Shown here piece after piece: positions 27,445 to 39,463 of a stretch of 64,000 bases of DNA (positions within the stretch are counted from its first letter, which is position 1; each line of letters opens with the position of its first letter). A model generated the notes under the pieces. It saw only the letters and a list, made by a program, of their open reading frames with translations. It had not been told where the DNA came from and searched no databases. This stretch comes from Carnegiea gigantea (taxonomy: Eukaryota; Streptophyta; Magnoliopsida; Caryophyllales; Cactaceae): assembly GCA_029747015.1 (NCBI GenBank), contig JAKOGI010001545.1:155128-219127 (forward strand). The letters run 5' to 3'. A program made the translations under genes and the position numbers.

Positions 27445-28354
27445 TAGGGTTGAGTAGGATCAGGTACTCGGTTCATTTTTATGGAATTGAATCGATCTCC
27501 GGTCTGAGTTGGAACCAGGTCTAAGAAACTGAAACTGGCCCAAGTCTTGGTGGGAATCGGGTCTAGGAGTTTTAGAAGCAGTCCTGAAACAGGTTGTGAC
27601 CGAGTTCATAACAGGGTACCTAATTCTTAATTTTTTTCCTGCTTTGTTTTATTTTATTTCATTTAAATTTTTAGACTTCTGGTTATGACTCTTTGAGATA
27701 ACCAACATATACAGCAAACTAACTAATCGATCGTTCAAAATTCAATTTAACAGAGTGGCAGTTAGATATCTACCTTGTATTAAACTGCAATTAGCTAGCT
27801 AATAAATAGCATTTTGCTTCATCCAAGCATAAAAAAATATTATCTTGTTATAGTAATATACATTAATAAAAAGATTTAGTCATATCAACGTATAATCGAA
27901 AATCATAGCGGCATTGGGAGAATAATATCTGCTATCAACAAAGATCATGAACCGAGGGATGGGGACATCGATGCCGGAAGCACTACGTAAGAGTCAAGTG
28001 ATAGCTGCCCCTTCCATACTTTTTTTAGGCTGTGAATCTAAACCATGTCAAGTTGGTACTATTACCTCATTAATCACGACATATATTTGGTTACCATACC
28101 TGCGTTGGTTGTAGACCTGTAGCTAGATTTATATTACTCGTGCATTTTCAAGAAAAGAATAATTGATTGGGCTAGGTGATGTGTTTGGTTCTGGTTCCTA
28201 GTTTTCAAGACTTGGCTTCAGACCTGGTTACAACTGGTTCCAGGATTTTGGAACCAGTCCTGGACCCCATTCAACTGGGTTCGATTATGAACCCCGCGGG
28301 TCCAAACCGATTCCGACTCGGGAGCTAGGTATCCAATTTTTTTGCTTAGCCCTA
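27445..28354. mobile_element. hAT-like non-autonomous element, 910 bp
   Basis: The left end TAGGGTTGAGTA and the right end, reverse-complemented TAGGGCTAAGCA, form terminal inverted repeats that continue as long imperfect inverted arms rich in GGAACC/GGTTCC. Flanking 8-mers are ACTCCGAT (27437-27444) and ATTGTGAT (28355-28362). They match at 5 of 8 positions, and the right copy restores the LINE frame ('FVIVMDYL'), so they are a decayed 8-bp target duplication as expected for hAT. No transposase frame. Confidence 0.7.
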
Positions 28355-28944
28355 ATTGTGATGGACTATTTGGCAAAAACTACTAAAGTTGGCTAGTTCT
28401 TAGCAACAGTCCAAATTTCACCTAGCATGCAAAGAATTGAGATCATGTAATCTAATTTTGCTAATGGCTTATTTTGTTTTGCAAAGGCCATCCTGCTAGT
28501 GTGCAATGCCTAATAACAGCAATTTATATAGTTCTCAAATTGCCTTGGAAGGGTCTGTAGGTGTCCTAGAGAATGTAGAATAAATTCTCTTGGATGTCAG
28601 TAGGTTTAGAAAATACTTTTTGCCTTTCAAATAGCTTAGCGTCCCCATTAAACCAAGAAGGCTCATAAAAATATATTATTGTCAAGCTCTCATTGAGAAA
28701 ATTACTGATAGGATACAGGTTTGGCCAGCTAAAGTGTTATCATATGCTGGTAAAGTGCAACTATTGAATTCAATTCTCTTAAGCATGTTCTCACACTAGG
28801 ATCAAATGTTTATATGACCTAAGAATGGTATCCCTATAGTCATTGCCACACAGTGGGTTCTAAGGGGCTATAGTCTAGTTCTTCAGATGTAGTATATTTG
28901 CCTAAGTTACAAGGAGGGATGAGGATTGAAGATCGTCTGTCATG

Positions 28945-29640
28945 TGTTACAGATCAAACAGGAGAACTCATCCCAAAAGACTAGCCTATTAGGTGAGAGA
29001 GCCCATTTTATCTATAAACCCCTCATCAGCTGCCCATACAACCGATGTGGGACAAGTCCCATACCTTACAATTGGTCCAATCCGTAACATTCGACCCCCC
29101 TTAAGGCCCAACATCCTCGTTGGTCACGGCTGGCTGTTCCAAGCCACCACTCTATGGGCCGCCACTCTGAGTTCTCATTGGTCACGGCCACGTTGGTCAC
29201 GGTTGGCTCTTTCCCAGGCCATTACTCCGAGTCCTCGTTGGTCACGGCCATACCTTATAATTGGTCCAATCCGTAACATTCGACCCCCCTCAAGGCCCAA
29301 CATCCTCGTTAGTCACGGCTGGCTGTCCCAGGTCACCACTCCGTGGGCCACCACTCCGAGTTCTCATTGGTCATGGCCACGTTGGTTACGGCTAGCTCTT
29401 TCCCAGGCCATCACTCTGAGTCCTCATTGGTCACGGCCACGTTGGTCACGGCTGGCTCTCCCAGGCCACCATTCCGAGTTGGCTCTGATACCAATTGTTA
29501 CAGACCAAACAGGAAAACTCATCCCAAAAGACTAGCTTATTAGGTGAGAGAGCCCATTTGGTCTATAAACCCCTCATCAGTTGCCCATGCAACCGATGTG
29601 GGACAAGTCCCATACCTTACAATTGGTCAAATCCGTAACA
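28945..29640 (-). mobile_element. TRIM (terminal-repeat retrotransposon in miniature), 696 bp
   Basis: Two 145-bp LTRs (28945-29089 and 29496-29640) begin TGTTACAGA and end CCGTAACA. Target duplication TCATG is perfect (28940-28944 and 29641-29645). Immediately inside the right LTR, 'ggctctgatacca' (29481-29493) is the reverse complement of a tRNA-Met primer-binding site, so the element reads on the minus strand. The about 400-bp interior is non-coding and made of repeated 'ggtcacggc' units plus a partial extra copy of the LTR end near 29247-29280. The plus-strand frame at 28993-29535 is a by-product of these repeats. Confidence 0.92.
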
Positions 29641-29870
29641 TCATGAGTGAAATGTAGCAACATGTGTAAACATTCACGCATCATAGCTTAAAAGAGGATT
29701 ATCTTTGGATCAAGTCAATTGATCACTATTACTTGAAGGTTAGATCCACATCGGAAGATGTTGCTTCGTCAAATTGTAGGTAGTATTCAGGGAAACTGAT
29801 CAAAGTTGAAGACATTTCGACTTTTGGCTTCTGCCACCAAACCAGTAAGTGGCTATTTGCACTTGATGAC

Positions 29871-30616
29871 AAATAAATCATAACTAGTGGTAAGAAAATG
29901 GTGAGAAATAAATCTCAGATAACCACTTCATTTCAGCTTGCATGCACAAATATAGAATATCCTAATTAAAACGTGCTTTTATCAATTAGTTAATCATGCA
30001 TACAAAGCTGCTAAAAAAGTTTTAGTCAGATTCGGTTTGGTTTAAGTCCTTTTAATTACATATCTAAAGCATATTATCTTATCCCGAGTGTCCATTCTGA
30101 CAACAATTTTGATTATTTGCTTCGTGTTTTAGATTTCTAGTTAGTTTGGCAACATCTAACCTACAAATAATGATGTACATTATGTCAAAGTCCCATCAAT
30201 AAGTTTGATTGATTACCTCCAAAGTAATCTTAGTTGAAAAGTTAGAATTAATGCATTGAATAAGAACCTTAGCTTTTCTTTTCAAGCATGCACCTGTAAA
30301 AATTCTTTCTTAAATATTTTCAGATACAAAGCTAATATTCTCTTTCATTGAAAAATCCATAATTAGTATCCCATCAGCTTCTGTATAATGAGTGTGAGAC
30401 ATATACATTCACACCCCATTTCATTTCAAGCAACCAAAAAAATATAATTCAATTTTATAACTCAATTTCCGTCGTAAGTATAACTTTGTTGTACCGTTGA
30501 CTTGGGTTTTGGAATTATATGATACAATGATGGAAGAGACAATTATTGATAGGGATGGGCTAAAGGCTTCATTAAAAGAATGGTGGGCTGGGGGAGGAGT
30601 ATAATGATTGATGGGT
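29871..30616. other. Intergenic sequence, nothing recognised
   Basis: AT-rich spacer between the LINE remnant and element B. Frames on the minus strand at 30421-30752 have no recognisable domain. Confidence 0.45.
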
Positions 30617-33600
30617 TGTAACACTCCCAGCAGCTGGGGCTAGGAGCATTATGTTTTCCTAACTTTCTACTTAACTTTTGGGATGAAATGGACAGAGTTT
30701 CCTCCAAAAACTGGCCCTTTGAGGCTAACAGTCTTAAAATAAATCCCTGCAATCAACGAAAGTGTAAAACATTTTAAAATAAGCTCAACAGCTGCACGCC
30801 GGAGTTCATAACTCAACGAGCAACTCGCTCACATCAAACAATATAGTTCATTAATAAAGGAGAAATGAAAGATACAGTTTAATGATTCACACAACCGAAG
30901 TGCTGGAGTTTACCTCCCAAAACGTAACTAACTTCAACTAAAAAGACAACTGACAAATTAGATGGTTGGCTCGCATGGCCATACAGAGCGACTTATAAAT
31001 AATATACATTACATGAACTAGAATACTTGTTTACAAACGTTTGCCATTCTAGGAATACATTACATGACTTCGTTAAACATGTGAGACCCCTTCAAATGGG
31101 CACACATAACACCTTCATAGTTAAACATTACTCTATCTTGGCATAAGAGACTTGGCTTCTACTTGTCATAATGCAAACCTGAGGAAAAAGGAGAAAGAGT
31201 AATGGGATGAGCAATCAAACACTCGGCGAGTATACCTCGACTCCTTAAAATCAAAACCGTTGTGGGCAATAATACCATTAATAGCCACATGTCACGAGCT
31301 TATGTATTACTATTGTATTAGGCCATCATAGTCCTCAAGGATGGATTAATACCCATAAACTTCATTCTAGCCACTTAAACTCATTTTGAGGTTCTTGAAT
31401 GACTAAATTCCTTTACTAACAAGTAGTTAAACACATAAGCAATCAACAAGGCTAAGCACAGAACCTTCTTTCATAGGTTATGTGATATAATTCATGATTT
31501 ATGCTTTATCTATCTAATTCACTCATATGAGATACTTAAACACATGAACTAGAGATTATGCAATGAGCTTTCTTTAGTTAAACATGCACATTCAAACTCA
31601 TATACGCGATGCATCATAAGGATATGGTCATGATTTACTTAGAATTTTATTCATAAGGTACTTGGAATCTTATTCACAAGACATGCACAGAATCTTTCTT
31701 TCTTTTTCTGAAAGCACTTTACTTAGCCTCTTTGAGGCTCATATTCTTTAAAACGAATCTCTTTCGTAATGGTCCTCTAATGACCCTTAAAAACTGATCG
31801 AATCTCATTCAAACTGGCCTCTTAATGGCCCTCAAAAACTTTCTTTCTTTCTGAAATACTTAAACTGGCGCAATGCTGACTACTTTTCTTATTTATTACG
31901 AAAATACTTTGGGCATAAGATTATCCGAATGTGCTGGTTGGGTGAGATCTATTTTCAACCCCTAGTGAGACTATCGCTCATGCTAAGCTCTTACTCTCAG
32001 GATGACGACTAACTTTTGGACCTCAACTCTCGTCAGGGTTTCTGGGGCTTCCCACTACTGGGATTACTCCTTATGCTAGGGATTCCCCTGTTCAAGCAGG
32101 TTCATTCCCATCTTATTGTCGTTAAGCACACTATCTGAGCAAATTTAAAGCGTATGGCCATAACGGCTAATAAATTTGCTGCCTCTTACAGTGAAATCAT
32201 TTTTCATATAATGCACTCTCTTTTTATTTAAATTTCTTAGGAATTCCCCCGTTCTAGCGAGTTCACTCTCAAAACTATATTCGTATTGTTAAAATAAGCC
32301 ATCGTTTGCTAATAGTTATGGCTACTATTAGTTACAACCATGAAAACTTCTTTTTTCGAACTCACCATCAGTGGCAAGATGAAACTTAATGACATAAAAG
32401 AAAAGGGAATTTGCACGTAACACATTCAAACACTTCATAATCAACTCAATAGAATAAGCCTCACATGGTCTCGCGATCTACACGATTGCGGTCAATCACA
32501 ACCCAGGCACCCTCCTTACACAACACCGACCACAAAGAACCTCAAAATCCTCATCAGTTCATCCTCAAACCATTCGACTACTAACTCGGTTTTCAATTCC
32601 ATAACATAGTATATTATTATAATAGTCAAGATGAAATAGCTATGTATAAACTTACTGAACAAGCATCCTTCCAGCGGTATATTACGGCATATATAAACAT
32701 ATACATACATTTTCTTAACCTAAGTAAAGTACTCGACGAACTGAAATGAACTAGCAAGGCATGAAGCTAGCTTACATTTATAATTCACATTTAGGAAATA
32801 AGAATGCCATACTCATGTCACTTCAAAACATAATTTCACTTAACTTAACAAGCATCGATTCAAACTTGCTTAGGCTGTTTCAGAAGTTACTTCTAAACAT
32901 GATTTAGCTGACTTAATAGGCATCGATTTAAGGCATTATTAGTTCTTTTCAAAGTTGCTTTCAAGCACGAATTAATTGATTTAACAAGCATCGATTCAAA
33001 GCAATTAGCATGCCCAATTCGTGTTATTTTTAAAGCATAACTTAGTCGCATTAAGGCTTACATATCTGTTTTAATTAACCAATGTTACTATGTCATTTTC
33101 CAGGTCATTTTAGGCACGACTTAGCCATATTAGCATGCATCGACTCAAGGCATTCTTATGTCATTTCAAAGGCCATTTTCAAACTTGAATCAACTAACTT
33201 GACATGCATCAGTTCAAAGTGTTCTTGGGTTGTTTCAAAGCTACTTTCAATCATGAATTAGTTAATTTAACGGGCATCGATTCGAAACGTTCTTAGGTTA
33301 TTTCAAAGTAACTTATTATAAGCATGGATTAACTAACCTAACATATATCGATTCGAAGCCATTTTCAAGCATTAATTAACTAAACTAACATATATTTTTT
33401 CAAGGCATTGTTAGGTTATTTTGAAGTCACTTTCAAGTATGAATTAACTAAACTTAACGTGCATCGATTAGAAATATTCTTAGGTGCTTTTAAAGCCAAT
33501 TTCAAGCACGAATTAACTAAATTAACAAGCATTGAATTAAAGCGTGCTTAGATCATTTCAAGGCTACTTTTAAACATGAACTAACCAAAGTGGCATGCAT

Positions 33601-34734
33601 AATCTAGGCCTGAATTCAATCAAACATGTTAAGCTATACATATAAGTATATTCAATCGAACTAACGTGCATAATCTCTTCACAATTTCGGTCAGCCTAAT
33701 CAACCTTAAACTCACATGCATCTCATCTTAAGGGTTAAAATATTTTGAAATTACTAATACTTAGGAGGCGAGAAACACCCACCTTGATTCCATGCTAGAG
33801 ACTCATTAAAAGGTCCTTGGGCTCGACCTTAGGTGGTTGAAACCCCGATCTTTCTCCCTTGTCGCAACCACGCCCCAGACCCACGCAAATTAGGCCCCAA
33901 TTTGACTAAAATTAGCTCACTGATTTGAAGCTGCAGTTGATGTTTGGGCTGCGGATTTATCCCCAATTCGTAGGGAAACTGGAGTGGCTAAAGACTAGGT
34001 TGCATGACCGAGCCTGGGCATGCGTTCGTTCCCTTAAATTGCCGCCCAAGCCGGCCACTAGCGTGTGGTGTCGCATTGAATTCACCCAAAACACTCAACA
34101 ATTAGCTTAGTTGATGTTGGGGATGAGGAATGTGAGGAATTTCCGGCTCGGCTGAGGCAAAAATTGATGAAAATTGATACTTGACGTCGTGGGTGTAGAG
34201 GTCTCAGAGGAGGAAGAAGAAGGTGCCGAGTAGAGAGAGAGGCAGGGGGTCGGGGTTTTGCGTGGGGAGGAAGAAGAAAGGGACCAAGCGCCCTTTTTTT
34301 GCAAAAATAGCCCTCCCCCTTTTCTTTTGTTCTAAGTTTTTAAGAATTGGTACCGTTAGTCTAATTTCATATCCCAAACTCTAAACTGAAGTCGATAATA
34401 CTACCTTTTGTCCATTAATTATTCCCAAATATATCAAGGTTCGATTTAATAAACATCAAACTACTTCTAAGGTTAACAACCTAATCGTATTCAGGTTCTT
34501 AATTGATTTAGTACTCGTTAATAATCCATATTAATGCTTACTAAAAATCATCGAAAGATTTTCAAAATTAATAATAATATTAATGGTGACAAAAACATTC
34601 TTTTTGATAAAACTGTCACTCATACAAGCACATCAATAATAATTCAACTCGTATAGTTAATAAAAATATGAATTTCATAACGTAGAAAGGCACTACAATC
34701 AGCTTAACATAAAATAGGGAACGCGACTGTTACA
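30617..34734 (-). mobile_element. Large solo-LTR-like element B (4.1 kb, TGTAAC...GTTACA)
   Basis: It begins TGTAACACTCCC and ends CGACTGTTACA, with flanks TGGGT (30612-30616) and TGGGG (34735-34739), a 5-bp duplication with one mismatch. There are no gag, pol or internal LTRs. A CT-rich leader-like stretch lies at about 34190-34330 on the minus strand, matching the position of the CT-rich stretch in element A, so the element probably reads on the minus strand. The subrepeat array at 32850-33600 shares period and core with element A, so A and B are related families, likely Del/Tekay-type LTRs by inference. Confidence 0.55.
32850..33600. repeat. About 68-70-bp tandem subrepeats in element B
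   Basis: The core 'gcatcgattcaa' and variants recurs at about 32851, 32920, 32988, 33133, 33203, 33272, 33342, 33461, 33528 and 33596. Most gaps are 66-70 bp or about twice that. Each is preceded by 'gaattaactaa..ttaac'-like sequence. Confidence 0.7.
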
Positions 34735-34898
34735 TGGGGATAGGCTGAATGCTTCATTAATATAACGATGTTAACTAAGCTTTACATTGTTTCCCTCAAG
34801 ATCTATTTTATAACCCATTCCTGCTCTTGCATTATGTACTCAAATTTGACAAATTCATCCTCTTGATCCTCACACTTGCTCTAATTATGCTAAGAAAA

Positions 34899-35051
34899 AT
34901 GGCAAAAACACCACCTTACTTTTTACTGATAACCTTCCTATCCATCCATATAATCTCCAACCCCCCTTGCATGTCATTTAACATAGGGGATTCTAATACC
35001 GACACAGGGTTTCTCTACAGGCTCTATGGCTTCCAACCTCATCAAGGGTTG
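34899..35051 (+). pseudogene. GDSL lipase/esterase pseudogene, exon 1 first part
   Basis: The ATG at 34899 opens a hydrophobic signal peptide ('PPYFLLITFLSIHII') followed by 'FNIGDSNTDTG', the block I nucleophile motif of plant GDSL esterases/lipases, secreted enzymes that cleave ester bonds. The frame stops just inside the Copia element inserted at 35052. Continuing at 56188, past one copy of the GGTTG duplication, resumes a family-like sequence. An alternative upstream ATG at 34827 is in frame but adds a second hydrophobic stretch. The missing body lies 21 kb away. Confidence 0.8.
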
Positions 35052-35254
35052 TGTTGAGGAGTTAGAAGTTAGTTGCAGGTTGTTAGGAGGTTGTTATATT
35101 GCAGCCAGCTCAGCACCCTTCACCTTGCTAGCTAATCTTTTCTCTCTCCTACTCTGTATATAATGTATTTTCTATACACAAATCAGTTTTGATGAAGCTG
35201 ATAGCATTTTTCTTGCTTCTTTCAAGATTTCTCTCTTTCTTTTCTTAATTAACA
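35052..35254 (+). repeat. 5' LTR of the outer Copia element
   Basis: Pairs with 55977-56182. Contains a 'tctgtatataatg' TATA-like stretch. The primer-binding site follows without a gap. Confidence 0.93.
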
Positions 35255-35419
35255 TGGTATCAGAGCATTCAGGTGAAATTGATTCTGAATCAACACCAAT
35301 TCATTTTTTGCGTTCTTTTCGATCATTTGATATTTTTCATCATTTGATCAATTCTAAACCTCGATACAAAATCTTATTTGTTTGATCTTTCTTTCCTCCA
35401 ATCTTATCTGTGTTGAAAA

Positions 35420-35631
35420 TGGAAGCAGAAGCAACAAATCAATTGTTCAGCCAACTCTCCAGACAAAGTGAAGGCTATAACAATGATCCTCTCTTCTTAC
35501 AAGCTTCAGATCATCCAGGTATGTAGCTTACTGGCATAAAATTGAATGGTACAAACTTTCAACAATAGAGTGGGTTTGTTAAGATTGCTTTAAGAACTAG
35601 AACGAAATTAGCCTTTATAGATGGTTCTTGT
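35420..35631 (+). pseudogene. Outer Copia gag, N-terminal part ending in a fold-back
   Basis: It starts 'MEAEATNQLF' and shows the Copia gag N-terminal block 'LTGIKLNGTNF' and 'ALRTRTKLAFIDGSC', with stops at 35524-35526 and near 35570. The frame then runs into its own inverted copy at 35632 and is lost; the middle of gag is missing. Confidence 0.7.
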
Positions 35632-35679
35632 AAGAACCATCTATAAAGGCTAATTTCATACTAGTTCTCAAAGCAATTC
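35582..35679. repeat. Near-perfect 48-bp inverted repeat (fold-back) inside gag
   Basis: The arms 35582-35629 and 35632-35679 are reverse complements with about five mismatches, separated by 2 bases. The innermost 9 bp (ATGGTTCTT / AAGAACCAT) are perfect. The right arm is an inverted copy of gag coding sequence. Confidence 0.9.
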
Positions 35680-35699
35680 TATCAGAGGACAGATTTTAC

Positions 35700-36654
35700 T
35701 TGTGGATTCACTACCAAATGTCAGTAAAGCATACTCCATGATAGCCAGAGTTGAAACTCAGAGAAATGTCACTGGCAGCCAATTAGGAGGGATTAAGGAA
35801 ATTACAGTACTATCAAATAGATCTCCTTCCATAAACCTCGGTGATGGGGAGATTCATTCCAACGCTTTAGCAGTCAAAGGAGGGCTTAACCAGAGACTTA
35901 GAAAAGACAACAGGAAACTCAAGAGCAATAGATATTGTGATCATTGCCAAAAATCAGACCATACACAAGATCAATGTTTTAAGATAATTAGATATCCTGA
36001 TTGGTACGATGGTTCGAGGACAGACATTTCAAGATCTGATGGGTTAAAGGATGCTGTCAGAGGCAAGAAGAACTTTAAGATGGCAGTAAATGTAGCCAGT
36101 CAAGTGGATCACTTACAAGACAGTCCACTTGATGAAGACAACACTACCAAGAATCTTGGACAATTTGATTCCAGTCTTATCCAAGCTTTAGCTCAAGAAA
36201 TGATGAAGATTATGAAAGGAAAGAACACTACAGCACAGCAACTTGATAATATGCAGTCCTTTGCTCACTTTACAGGTATGATTAATAAAAACTCTTATTC
36301 TGGTACATGCTATGTTGTGCAAAGTGACTCACATGGTTCTTGGATTGTAGACACTGGTGCTTCAAAACACATGACATATAACCTGCAAACCCTCACCAAT
36401 ATTCAACCCTTAGTCAAACCTGTACACATCACTTTATCTAATGGATCACTTAAAACTGTCTCACATGCAGGACAAGTTTCTTTATGTCCTCAGTTAATCC
36501 TTCATAATGTGCTATATGTGCCAGATTTCAAATTTAATCTAATTTTAGTTAACAAATTGTTAACTGATTTACATTTGTTTGCCCTATTTGCACCTGAAAA
36601 ATGTATTTTTTAGAACCCTTCAACTAGCTTAACAATGTCAATTGCACCTGTGGA
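35700..36654 (+). pseudogene. Outer Copia gag C-terminus and protease
   Basis: Open for 303 codons (35702-36613). It encodes the end of gag ('LPNVSKAYSMIARVE'), a degenerate CCHC knuckle 'CDHCQKSDHTQDQC' (about 35935-35975), and the aspartic protease with 'WIVDTGASKHMTYN' (about 36340-36380), 'LSNGSLKTVSHAG' and 'VLYVPDFKFNLILVNKL'. This is the canonical order for plant Copia elements. The protease Asp is present. The frame is cut by a stop at 36614 and 41 bases later by the gypsy-like insertion at 36655. Confidence 0.85.
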
Positions 36655-37994
36655 TGTTAGGGAAAAAGTTTTAATATTTATAAATCCCAAGTACAAGGTG
36701 CATCGTTGAGTACTCGAGGTGTCGTCCGCAGAGATTTGGGTTTCCAAGTACCAGAGCTAACTAAAGCATCTTAAGCTAGGCAAAACTGAAGGGATAGAAA
36801 ATAGAACTAAACTATTAAAGCGAAAACAAAAGAACTATGATTAGACATAAGATAAATGAAGTAACCAAGTCAAGCCCAAACCTTTCCTAGTTATGCTACC
36901 ATTCAGAGTTAATCGGTTGCATCGTTGAGGCCAGCTAAGCCCTCTCTAAAAGGTCAATAGGTTAATCTAGTTGCTCTAACCTCCTATTTTCATGGAATTA
37001 GTTCAACTAAACTATTAGATTGACAACTCTTAACCTAGCTAGCGACGAGACTATTTTCATGTCCCAATCCCAACTATTCGCTCTACCCACACTAGGCAAT
37101 CAACCTCACCTTTCAGCGTAAGTCAATTGCCCAAAAGTACGGACGAAGGCTTTTTCAAACATTTCATCGAACACTTGACGGGTGTGAAAGAAAACTCTAG
37201 ATTCTAGGCATAAACAACGTAGGGTTAGGGCCTAAACAAGATTAATTAGCGATCAAAGGCTAGCCACAATCCAATCCAACACAAAATCAATCATCAATCA
37301 TTAACAGAACGCAAAAACTCAAAGTAAACCTAAACTAGCAAAGAAGAAGGCAAACATGAACAAGAGAGGGAAGAGAATGAAAATCTAATCTAATCAAACT
37401 AACTAAACATGAATTAACAATGAAAACTAAACATTTAAACTGAATAATTTAAATACAAGAATTAAACTAGTGAAACATAAACATGAACAACATATGAAAA
37501 AGAGAGAGAAAGGGGAAGAAAACTTAGTCTTGATTGATAGAAAGAACTAGAAATCCAAAGCTTGAATCCAAGATTACAATCTTCAATCCTAATCTAATCC
37601 TCCTATTGAGGTTTTATTTGACAAATTAACCTAAAAGCTAACCTAAAAATTGCCAAAGAGAACCCCAAGCGATCCCCGAACAAAATGCCCGAAGGGCTAT
37701 TAAATAGAATCGCACGACCGAACAGCGGCCCAGAGGGGGCGTATGACCGTGCCAAGGTGGCACGGCCCCAACGTGCCACTTTTCTGGCGCAGTGGTTTAG
37801 CCCCCCGTCGTTCCTTTCTTGCCTGCTTTTTCTGTTTTTGTCCGTCTTTGCTCTTTTTTGCAGTACTTGCTCCATTTGAACTTATTTCCTACAAAACATA
37901 AATAAAATAAGTAAAAATCCTAAAGATTAAGTTATTACATGAGCTAAAGGTGGATGATAAAGGTGTGTAAAATACGACAATTTATCGCCTAATA
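36655..37994 (-). repeat. 3' LTR of the gypsy-like element
   Basis: Pairs with 40587-41925. The purine-rich stretch on the minus strand just inside it ('aggtgcgggggtat', about 37997-38013) is the likely polypurine tract, confirming minus orientation. Confidence 0.85.
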
Positions 37995-39463
37995 AATACC
38001 CCCGCACCTATCTTTTATTCGTCCTCGAACAAAACAAAAGAAAAACTAACATAGGAACCTAACTCACTTTCGCAAGAATTACGGTTGCATTTAGCGTATG
38101 CAACAAGCTCTTTAAACCCCTTGGTTCCCCCAAGTGGACGAGTGAGGTCTCGTGAGGGTTTGCAGAAGATATACCCATAAAATCTTGAAAAAGGAAAATA
38201 AGTGGAAAAGGTGAAAGGAAGAACAAAGAAAACAAAATAGATATATAAACAAAGTGCAAATATGTACACAAGGGAAAGAACTATACACATTCTAATCAAC
38301 CAAATCACCAATGCAACAAAGATATTAGCCTGTGTATAAACAGAGTGCACATATCAAGACTCTCTATCCATATACATGACATCAAAGCACCAACTTTTTA
38401 CCCCACTGTACATTAAAACCAAAAATCCATCCTAGTGCTCAGTGTGCAGGCGTATCATTATCTTAGGACTCAGGCTTCCTAGAATCAACTCAATCCCACT
38501 TGACTGACACAAACTACCTTATTGACTTGTTAACACAAGAAGCAAGCTTTCTGGGTAGCAGTATTACCTCAAAAGATAACACCCAGTAGCAGTATTGTCT
38601 CAAAAGGTAACGCCCAATAGCACATGCCTCAAAAGGATACTTGTCATTCCTTGTTTTATATTTTTCTTTTTCTCCTTTTTTTAAATTCATTTTGTTTGGG
38701 GATGTGGACAAATATTAAAGTACCCGTGTTAAAAACAAGTGGGAGAGTCAACCACAGAAAACTAAGACCCTAAGCTAATGATGATGGTACAGATACGGAT
38801 AGGATTACATATCGATAATGAACAATTGGGGTTAGAATTAGGGCCTAAAATGACATGCTGAGGACAAAGATCTATCATACACATCACATTCCCATACAAG
38901 CTAATAGTCAAAGTACAAGGGATTTAAGCTAAGCAGAATAGTACGAAGCTTCCCCAAAGCCAAAAAGAAAAACTATATAAAAGTGAAAAGTTTTCACAAA
39001 AATATACATATGGTATATGACTTTTCACCCCCACACCTAAATCTCACAATGTCCTCATTCGGAGTCAAGGAGTTACAATCACCAACAAAACACATAAAAA
39101 TACAAAAGAAAGAAATCTACAAAAATAACTATTCAAAAGTAAAATATAAATAAGAAAGGGCAAAAGCTATATATACAAAATAAAAATAGAGAAAAAGAAA
39201 AGAGGGAACGAATTTACCAGGTTAGGTGCTAGGTGCACCTAAACTACCACCTCCTCAAAACGGTGCGATGGGAGGTTGAAAGAGCATCAGCCACTCCTCC
39301 TCATCTCAAGATTCAAGCCATCAAATCAGATGCCGTCAAAGCTCGCATGAGCTTATCAAACACCTGAGCATGCAACTCATATGAATGTAAGTAACAGTAC
39401 ACAAATATGAATACACGCATAAGAATAAGTGCTCTCATAAACATACCAAATGCCTTGGAAAAA

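Larger units (their letters stand above)
27000..29870 (+). pseudogene. LINE remnant with reverse transcriptase blocks
   Basis: Plus-strand blocks in the order of a plant LINE reverse transcriptase: 'NPTYPLDFRPIANCNALYKC' (27050-27110), 'APVSPVIFV' (about 27405-27437), 'MDYLAK' right after the hAT insertion (about 28361), 'WPAKVLSYAGKVQLLNSILL' (about 28720-28780), 'GGMRIED'-like (about 28915), and 'LWIKSIDHYYLK' (about 29704-29740). Stops and frameshifts are frequent. Two insertions split it, at 27445-28354 and 28945-29640. Its post-RT region is of a different type from the minus-strand LINE next to it, so they are separate families. Confidence 0.75.

Noticed and set aside
28993..29543. 180-codon frame rich in Trp/Arg/Ser repeats
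   Set aside because: It lies inside the TRIM, on the strand opposite to the element, and arises from repeated 'ggtcacggc' units.
25457..29870. A single LINE with an inverted 5' part (twin priming)
   Set aside because: The minus- and plus-strand pieces both contain the segment after the RT, but of different family types ('LLARLVWHNLNNPNSLVAQ' against 'LWIKSIDHYYLK'), so they are two elements.
30545..34760. Similarity of 'gatgggctaaaggcttcatta' (about 30555) to 'gataggctgaatgcttcatta' (about 34738) on both sides of element B
   Set aside because: It is short and offset by about 40 bp on one side, so it is not the target duplication. It could be an old promoter duplication but is too short to claim.
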